From Clostridiales bacterium (GTDB lineage: Bacteria; Bacillota; Clostridia; Lachnospirales; Lachnospiraceae): a stretch of 64,000 bases of DNA. Below, piece by piece: positions 58,128 to 64,000 of the stretch. Location: the NCBI GenBank assembly GCA_020859985.1, contig JAJBVD010000026.1:1-64000 (forward strand), read 5' to 3'. A program made the position numbers and the translations under genes. Below the pieces are notes generated by a model. That model searched no databases, was not told the DNA's origin, and saw only the letters and a program-made list of their open reading frames with translations. Every line of letters starts with the position of its first letter. Positions within the stretch are counted from its first letter, which is position 1.

Positions 58128-60305
58128 ATGGATGTATTGCTGGTTGGCGGCGCAAGCAGTCTGATGAATGCCATGATCGACAAACTGAATAAAGAAGGTC
58201 ATCGGATTTATGTGCTGACAGAGCATCGTTTTCGAAGCCCTCAGAACCGGAAGGTCTTTGAATACTATTATTTTCCGTATGACAGCGATTGTCTGAAGGA
58301 AGTGTTTGAGAGCATCAATCCACAGCTGATCCTCTGTATGGGGGCGTTTGATATCAATTATGACTGGACGGATACGCGCAAGGAGTCGGTCCGGTATTCG
58401 CTTGGCATCACGAATATTCTGACAGCGTTTGCGGCTCGTGAAAAAGGGAGACTGGTCTATCTTTCCTCAGATGAGGTGTACGGTGATTCTTATACGGTCA
58501 ATATTACAGAAGATACACCGGCGAGCGCGCGCGGCTTTCGGGCGATGGTGCTGGCACAGATGGAGCAGCAGTGCAAAAATTACAGCCGCCAGATGGATAT
58601 TGATGCGGTCGTGCTGCGGCTGGATCATCTGTATGCCGTGCCGCGCAAGGCCAGAGACTGCACGCATATCGGCGCGAAAATGTGTATTGAGGGGCTGAAG
58701 AGCGGAAAAATATCCGCTTCCGACCGTTACCAGCTTTCCATGCTGCATCTTCAGGACGCAGTGGATTTTATCTATCAGGTGTGTGCCTGTGAGTCGCATC
58801 AGAAGCCATTGTATAACCTTTCGTCATCAAAGATGATCTCGCAGATGGAGATTGCGCAGATCCTGCGCGATACACTCGGAGGAGATACGGAAATTGAGGA
58901 CAATTCCGTCGGCAGCGTGCACCGGGTCGTGCTCTCCAATGAAGCCTTTGCGTCGGAGTTTCACCAGTCTATCCGGCACGAGCCGCAGGAGACGTTCGCG
59001 CAGATGGCGACCTATATGAAAAAGCATCGGAACGCGTTTCTCACCGCGGATGGCGTCAGCGACAATTTCCTGAACCGCTTCCTCGGGAAATCAGCGTCGC
59101 TGTTCTGGGCGCTGCTGCCGTTTGCAGAGAATCTGATCTGCTTTATCCCGTTTTTTATGCTGAACAACCGTGCGACGGACAGCAAGTATTTTGCGAAGCT
59201 GGATTTTTACCTGCTTTATGTTTTATTGTTTGCTATCGTTCACGGGCAGCAGCAGGCAACGTTTTCCGCGCTGCTGTCTATTCTGGGCTATGTCTTCCGT
59301 CAGATGTATAACCGCAGCGGATTTGAAGTGCTGATGGATTATAATACCTATGTTTGGATCGCGCAGCTGTTTATCATCGGCCTGATCGTGGGTTATATGA
59401 AAGACCGGCTGAATGTGATGCAGGAGGAAAACCGGCAGGAGATGCACTACATGGAAGGCCGGCTGGATGATATTTCGGACATCAATACCAGCAATGCCAA
59501 GATGAAGAATCTGCTGGCTGATCAGATCATCAACGAGGAAGACAGTCTGGGAAAGGTCTATGAGGTCACGTCCCGCCTGAATAATTATGAGCCGGAGGAA
59601 GTGCTGTTCTACGCGGCGGATATTGTGGCAAAGCTGATGGGGAGCAAGGATGTGGCGATTTATACGATTGCCAACCGCTCATATGCGCGCCTTTATTCAT
59701 CGACCTCGACGCAGGCACGGGTGATGGGAAAATCCATTCAGTATACGGAAATGGACGATCTCTCGGAAGCGCTGAAGGAGCGGCGCGTGTATATCAATAA
59801 GAAGCTGGACGAGCGCTATCCGATGATGGCGTACGCGATTTATTCTGAGGATGAGATGCAGCTGATCCTGATGGTGTGGGGGCTTCCCTGGGAGCGCATG
59901 ACGCTCGCCCAGGCGGATACCTTAAGCGTCATCAGCGATCTGATCCAGAATGCAGTGCTGCGCGCGAACCGTTATCTGGAAGCGCTGGAGGACCGGCGGT
60001 ATATCAGCGGTACGCCGATCATGGAGGAGGAATCCTTTACCAAGCTGGTGCGGGCATATCTTGCCGCGCAGACGCAGGGGCTTACCGAATGTGCGCTGGT
60101 CGCGATCGATACCGGAGAATTTGCGATAGAGGAGGCGGCTGTAAAAGTACGGGGCGTGTTCCGGCAGACGGATTACCTCGGCGAGATGAACGGAAAGCTG
60201 TATCTGCTTTTGTCCAATGCGACCGAACAGGACGCGGGATTTGTTCTGGAACGAATCCGCAAGCTGGAGATGGACGCGCACGTGCAGAAGGGAATCGATC
60301 TGTAG
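58128..60305 (+). CDS. pelD: SDR-PelD fusion: c-di-GMP receptor of a Pel-like locus
   Basis: 725 residues. Residues 1 to about 300 are an epimerase-like SDR (LLVGGASSLMNAMIDKLNKE, YLSSDEVYGD) in which the catalytic Tyr-x3-Lys is missing (FRAMVLAQME). Then four hydrophobic helices (about 325-425), a coiled coil, a GAF-like domain (about 470-620) and a degenerate GGDEF domain. The latter keeps the inhibitory-site RxxD (RQTD, 679-682), but the active site reads NGKLY instead of GGDEF. This matches PelD, the c-di-GMP-binding activator of Pel exopolysaccharide synthesis. PelE-like gene follows. Confidence 0.8.
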   Translation: MDVLLVGGASSLMNAMIDKLNKEGHRIYVLTEHRFRSPQNRKVFEYYYFPYDSDCLKEVFESINPQLILCMGAFDINYDWTDTRKESVRYSLGITNILTAFAAREKGRLVYLSSDEVYGDSYTVNITEDTPASARGFRAMVLAQMEQQCKNYSRQMDIDAVVLRLDHLYAVPRKARDCTHIGAKMCIEGLKSGKISASDRYQLSMLHLQDAVDFIYQVCACESHQKPLYNLSSSKMISQMEIAQILRDTLGGDTEIEDNSVGSVHRVVLSNEAFASEFHQSIRHEPQETFAQMATYMKKHRNAFLTADGVSDNFLNRFLGKSASLFWALLPFAENLICFIPFFMLNNRATDSKYFAKLDFYLLYVLLFAIVHGQQQATFSALLSILGYVFRQMYNRSGFEVLMDYNTYVWIAQLFIIGLIVGYMKDRLNVMQEENRQEMHYMEGRLDDISDINTSNAKMKNLLADQIINEEDSLGKVYEVTSRLNNYEPEEVLFYAADIVAKLMGSKDVAIYTIANRSYARLYSSTSTQARVMGKSIQYTEMDDLSEALKERRVYINKKLDERYPMMAYAIYSEDEMQLILMVWGLPWERMTLAQADTLSVISDLIQNAVLRANRYLEALEDRRYISGTPIMEEESFTKLVRAYLAAQTQGLTECALVAIDTGEFAIEEAAVKVRGVFRQTDYLGEMNGKLYLLLSNATEQDAGFVLERIRKLEMDAHVQKGIDL

Positions 60306-60428
60306 AAGGCACGGCTGGCCGCGGAGTATATACAAGCCGCAGGGGGCTGGCTGGCAGCGGATGTATCTGTATTAAGGAAACAGTTCAGGAAAAAGAGTGC
60401 CGTCGGGACAGAAAGGAGGTACAGCCGG

Positions 60429-61403
60429 ATGTGGGAGAGTTTTCGGAGCGTTTTGCGAGGCATCGAGCAGACAATACTGCTGCAGATACCGCGCTGGTTT
60501 GTACTTATGCTTGTCATAAATACGTTGGTCTCCCTGCTGTATCTGATTCTGGGACTTATTCTGCGCAGAAAAAAAGAGGGCGCCGCACAGTACCTGATCA
60601 ATACGGTTGTCATGCTGCTCTGTCCGGTGGTGGGTCCCCTGTTTTATATTTTTGGAACTTTTTTCCGGCATGCTCTGATGCGCCGCGAAGTCGATCTCAG
60701 TGATGTCATGTTCAGCAAACAGAGGATTCATTCTCTTTTGCTGGCAGATGTGGAAAAAGAGAGCAATCTGGTGCCGATGGAGGAGGCTCTGGCGGTCAGT
60801 GACAAGGCAAGTCTGCGCGGCCTGATGCTTAATGTAATCCGGGGGGATATCCAGAATTCACTGGCCTCGATCGCGCTGGCCTTAAACAGCGAGGACTCGG
60901 AGACGTCCCATTATGCGGCCTCTGTACTGCGGGACCAGCTGAATGATTTCCGTGCCTACGTACAGAAGCTTTACACACAGATCAAAGAGGCAAGAGAAGC
61001 AGGCGAAGGTGCCGCGGAAGAGGCGGCGCTTCTGATTACTTATATGGATCAGGTACTGGCGCAGCATGTCTTTACCGGACTGGAGCAGGAGACCTTTGTC
61101 CGGGAGATGGATGAAGTGTGTGAAATCCTGTATCAGGAGAAGCCGGGCGCGATGGAGAGCGATTTTTGTGAATCGGTTGTGCTGCGCCTGACGGAGATAG
61201 GGGAATATGACCGGGCGGAAGAATGGTGCGGCCGTGCGATCACGCTGTATCCGGAGCAGCTGTCCTCCTATACCAGCCGTATGAAGCTTTATTTCAGCGC
61301 CGGCTGGAAGGAAAAGTTTTTTGCGGCGCTGGAAGAGATCAGGCATTCCGACATCGTCATTGACAATGAGACGCTGGAGCTGATCCGTATGTTCAGCGCG
61401 TAG
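60429..61403 (+). CDS. pelE: PelE-like membrane TPR protein
   Basis: 324 residues. Two N-terminal helices (FVLMLVINTLVSLLYLILGL, TVVMLLCPVVGPLFYIFGTF) and a helical, TPR-like cytoplasmic part (SDKASLRGLMLNVIRGDIQN, EWCGRAITLYPEQLSSYTSR). Length, topology and position right after PelD fit PelE, a scaffold of the Pel synthase complex. Assignment rests on context. Ribosome site AGGAGGT before ATG. Confidence 0.7.
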   Translation: MWESFRSVLRGIEQTILLQIPRWFVLMLVINTLVSLLYLILGLILRRKKEGAAQYLINTVVMLLCPVVGPLFYIFGTFFRHALMRREVDLSDVMFSKQRIHSLLLADVEKESNLVPMEEALAVSDKASLRGLMLNVIRGDIQNSLASIALALNSEDSETSHYAASVLRDQLNDFRAYVQKLYTQIKEAREAGEGAAEEAALLITYMDQVLAQHVFTGLEQETFVREMDEVCEILYQEKPGAMESDFCESVVLRLTEIGEYDRAEEWCGRAITLYPEQLSSYTSRMKLYFSAGWKEKFFAALEEIRHSDIVIDNETLELIRMFSA

Positions 61404-61493
61404 GCGTAAAACGATTCCGAACAGTACCTCGCAATCGCTGCGAGGGAGCAATAAACAGACCGGAAAAGAGAAGGAAAGAAGGAGGATGACGGT

Positions 61494-63821
61494 ATGTCCA
61501 TGACGGTGCTGACAATCTTACAGTTTAGTGCCACGCTGTTCTGGTACCTTGTGCTGACGACGGGCATCCCTGCGCTGATCTTTTCCCGGAAGGTCTCCGG
61601 ATTCAGCCTGTCTGTCCGGTTTTTCTTTTATCTGCTGGTGGGAAATTTTTCCCTGATGAATCTGGTCTTTGCGCTGCAGCTGCTCCATATTTCGAACCGG
61701 GTGACGCTGACGCTTGGCACCATTGTGATGTACATGGTGATGGATCGCCTGAATAACCGCAGGGACTGGCGCTCTCCTCTTAATGCGTTAGTGAGGGTCC
61801 TGGAGCTTTATTTTGACGGACAGATGAAAACGCGCACCTTTTTTCTGCGAATCTTTCGTTTTATCGGGAAGCAGATCCGTCGCGGATTCTGCTTCATCGG
61901 CGCAAAGATAAAGGGAAGGGAGATGGAATGGATCGCGTTCGCCGCAGTGTCGGCGCTGATCCTCTGGCAATATGGCTGGAACCTGATCACAAACTACGCG
62001 TATTGTGCCTCTGATATCGTTGTCCATAACTACTGGATCAACAGCATGAGCCAGGGAGAAATTTTTGTGGCGGGCGTTTATCCATTTGGCTTTCACTGCA
62101 TCATCTATTATCTCCACGCGGTGATCGGGCTGGACACGTATGTGCTGCTGCGGGTATTTTATCTGGTGCAGACCTTTCTGGTTTATTTTTCTCTGCTGAC
62201 ATTTTTGAAGATCTGCTGTAAAAATCGTTATATTCCCTATATCGGCGTGCTGATATACGCGGGGCCCGGCATTCTGGCCGATGCGACGCGCTGGCGTTTC
62301 TGTGCCTCACTGCCGCAGGAATTCGGCATGGTCTTTATTCTGCCGTCGATTTTCTTTCTCTATCTTTTCTTCCAAAAAAAAGAGCAGGAATTAAGACTGT
62401 CGGCTGAGGAGACGGATTCGAACGCTGCGGCGAAGCCGAAGGACTCTTTCCTGTGTCTTGTGGCGTTCGGCATCGCCTTTTCCATGACGATTTCCGCTCA
62501 TTTTTATAATACGATGATCGCAGGAATCTTCTGTGCTGCCATAGCAGTTGGATACGGCTTCCGACTATTTCGAAAAAAATATTTCGGACGGGTTATGCTT
62601 ACTGGTATTTTGAGTGTGTTTCTTGCCATTCTTCCAATGGGGATCGCGGTAGCGATGGGGACACCGCTGGAGGGCTCACTGCAGTGGGGCATGAATATCA
62701 TCAGCACCGGCAGCGAGGAAGAGGAATCCGTGACGGAGACGGAAAGCGAGGAGGCGACGGAAGCGGAGAGCAGCGCCTCGTTGGAAAATTCGCGGTCAGA
62801 CGCAACGAAGACCACCTCCTCCGGCATGGCGGCCGGCGCAGGCTCCATCCTGTCTGCTCTGTGGGAGCGCGCTGCGGGCGTGGTGGAAGTGATTCAGGCA
62901 GAGATTAAGTACTATGTGCTGAAGGTTGATTATTATGAGTGCTCCATTGCATTCCTTATCCTGATGGCAGCTGTCCCGGCGCTGGGGGCACTGCTGCTTT
63001 TGTCCCGCAGATGGAGGGAGTATGGCGCAAGGATGCTTTCTACGGGACTGTGTCTGGATATGCTGGGTGTGCTGCTCTCGGCGGAAGAGCTGGGACTGCC
63101 TGCTCTGATGGACGGGTCGCGCTGCTCCATCTTCTTTGTGTTTCTCTCAGTGGCTGCCCTTACATTGCTGTTGGATGTACTGTGGCATTTTCTGACTGCA
63201 TGGATCAGGAACGGCAGAGTGAAAAACACAGCGCTTCTGCTCTGCGTTGTGCTGGCTTCTGCCGTTACGCTGCAGAGCGGCCTGGTGGACCGGGTAGAGG
63301 TTCAGGCGGTCTATGGGACCAATGGGGCAGTGACTTGCCTTACGAATATCATCCGGGATAATAAGGATTTTACCTGGACAATCTGCTCTGCAAATGACGA
63401 GCTGCGCATGGGGGAGGATCATGGATATCATTATGAGATCAGTGATTTCCTGTACGCAATGGAGAACTCCGGAGAGCTTGCGAATATTATCATACCGACG
63501 CAGTACGTGTATTTCTTTATTGAAAAGGTGCCGATTGATTACTACATTTCCGGCTATGGGAACAGCGGCCAGTCCATATCGGAGGAGGGAGCCGAACGGC
63601 TTCTTCCGTATGGCTCCAGCTCGGTGATCTATCAGCTGGAGAACCGGTGGATCATGATGTCACGTATGTATTACTGGGCGCAGGCTTTTATGGAGCTGTA
63701 CCCGAATGAGTTTCAGGTTTATTATGAGACGGATGAATTTGTCTGCTACTATATTGAGCAGAACACGTATTATCTGTACAATTTTGCCATCGACTACGGG
63801 TATAATAATGTGCTCACGTAA
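61494..63821 (+). CDS. Large polytopic membrane protein, GT-C-like, in Pel-like locus
   Basis: 775 residues with roughly 13 hydrophobic segments. The first large loop, YCASDIVVHNYWINSMSQGE then VYPFGFHCIIYYLHAV, has the acidic pair, His and YPxGFH pattern of GT-C/DUF6541-type polyprenol-sugar glycosyltransferases. A long Glu/Ser/Thr-rich loop (about 400-445) and a C-terminal extracytoplasmic domain rich in Tyr follow. Not one of the classical Pel proteins I know; it may add a sugar or modify the polymer. Exact reaction unknown. Confidence 0.6.
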   Translation: MSMTVLTILQFSATLFWYLVLTTGIPALIFSRKVSGFSLSVRFFFYLLVGNFSLMNLVFALQLLHISNRVTLTLGTIVMYMVMDRLNNRRDWRSPLNALVRVLELYFDGQMKTRTFFLRIFRFIGKQIRRGFCFIGAKIKGREMEWIAFAAVSALILWQYGWNLITNYAYCASDIVVHNYWINSMSQGEIFVAGVYPFGFHCIIYYLHAVIGLDTYVLLRVFYLVQTFLVYFSLLTFLKICCKNRYIPYIGVLIYAGPGILADATRWRFCASLPQEFGMVFILPSIFFLYLFFQKKEQELRLSAEETDSNAAAKPKDSFLCLVAFGIAFSMTISAHFYNTMIAGIFCAAIAVGYGFRLFRKKYFGRVMLTGILSVFLAILPMGIAVAMGTPLEGSLQWGMNIISTGSEEEESVTETESEEATEAESSASLENSRSDATKTTSSGMAAGAGSILSALWERAAGVVEVIQAEIKYYVLKVDYYECSIAFLILMAAVPALGALLLLSRRWREYGARMLSTGLCLDMLGVLLSAEELGLPALMDGSRCSIFFVFLSVAALTLLLDVLWHFLTAWIRNGRVKNTALLLCVVLASAVTLQSGLVDRVEVQAVYGTNGAVTCLTNIIRDNKDFTWTICSANDELRMGEDHGYHYEISDFLYAMENSGELANIIIPTQYVYFFIEKVPIDYYISGYGNSGQSISEEGAERLLPYGSSSVIYQLENRWIMMSRMYYWAQAFMELYPNEFQVYYETDEFVCYYIEQNTYYLYNFAIDYGYNNVLT

Positions 63822-63847
63822 CTGTTCAGTACCTTCGCAGTTACGTG
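63815..63847. repeat. 27-bp palindromic repeat, inverted copy, extended arms
   Basis: CACGTAACTGTTC..GCAGTTACGTG, overlapping the stop region of the upstream gene; reverse orientation relative to the other copies. May act as its terminator. Confidence 0.65.
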
Positions 63848-64000
63848 CTCATATCCCTTTAATCATTACATGAGAAAACGACAGCCGGAGTGTTGTGCCT
63901 GAAAAGGCTCTGGGAACAGGGTGGTGCATCAATGTGCCTGACTGCGGGATTCCCGGATTTATGAGCAACCGGCAGAAGACAGGAAAGGAGGAACGTCCGG
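63848..64000 (+). other. Leader of a gene starting past the window edge
   Basis: No frame of note. The last bases include GGAAAGGAGGAACG, a strong ribosome site, so the next gene of the Pel-like locus should start just after base 64000. Confidence 0.5.

Overview
The window looks like a chromosome segment of a spore-forming Clostridia member, most likely Lachnospiraceae. Evidence: a complete spoIIAA-spoIIAB-sigF set, the HU-rqcP-yabP-yabQ-divIC-spoIIE-tilS-hpt-ftsH order known from low-GC Gram-positives, a CotS-like coat protein, Csp-like subtilases, strong Shine-Dalgarno sites and TTGACA/TATAAT promoters. No tRNA, rRNA, CRISPR array or transposase gene was recognised.

Layout. (1) 0-4.6 kb: two half-size CydD/CydC-like ABC exporters on the minus strand, divergent from a YbaN (DUF454) membrane protein. 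(2) 4.8-31 kb: an accessory block lying between two diverged copies of the 5' part of a subtilase gene (4841-5427 truncated and frameshifted; 30862-31347 leading into an intact gene). It holds many small accessory genes (GNATs, YedK/HMCES-like, Smr, DUF3795, DUF3592, nitroimidazole-reductase-like, XRE), toxin-antitoxin modules (DUF3990/HTH, MazEF), and many gene remnants (MmcQ/YjbR, zinc ribbon, flavodoxin, HxlR, Abi). An AT-rich glycoside operon (about 17.7-27.6 kb) has an AraC regulator, three GH3 enzymes (one with permuted domain order) and a GPH-type symporter; the AraC gene and the first GH3 gene are each broken by a one-base change at a G-run. Next come an abiF-like RNA before a broken Abi_2 gene, a candidate yybP-ykoY (Mn2+) riboswitch with terminator before an SPFH protein, and an amidase. 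(3) 31-41 kb: subtilase, MATE exporter, GH42 beta-galactosidase, secreted acidic protein, FolC, and a zinc-ribbon/TPR membrane protein with a small coupled upstream ORF. (4) 41.6-55 kb: GC-richer core with sporulation, division, tRNA-modification, purine-salvage and protease genes. SpoIIE here lacks the usual membrane domain, and its gene has a 21-bp-spaced promoter like Spo0A-activated promoters. (5) 55-64 kb: HepT/MntA toxin-antitoxin pair, a MITE-like element, a PutP symporter, and the start of a Pel-like exopolysaccharide locus: an SDR-PelD fusion with a retained c-di-GMP I-site, a PelE-like protein and a large GT-C-like membrane protein. The locus evidently continues past the window edge.

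Several short palindromic repeat families are scattered in the right half. The most striking is a 27-bp hairpin (GTAACTG...CAGTTAC) with six copies between 43.3 and 63.9 kb, one carrying paired changes in both arms.
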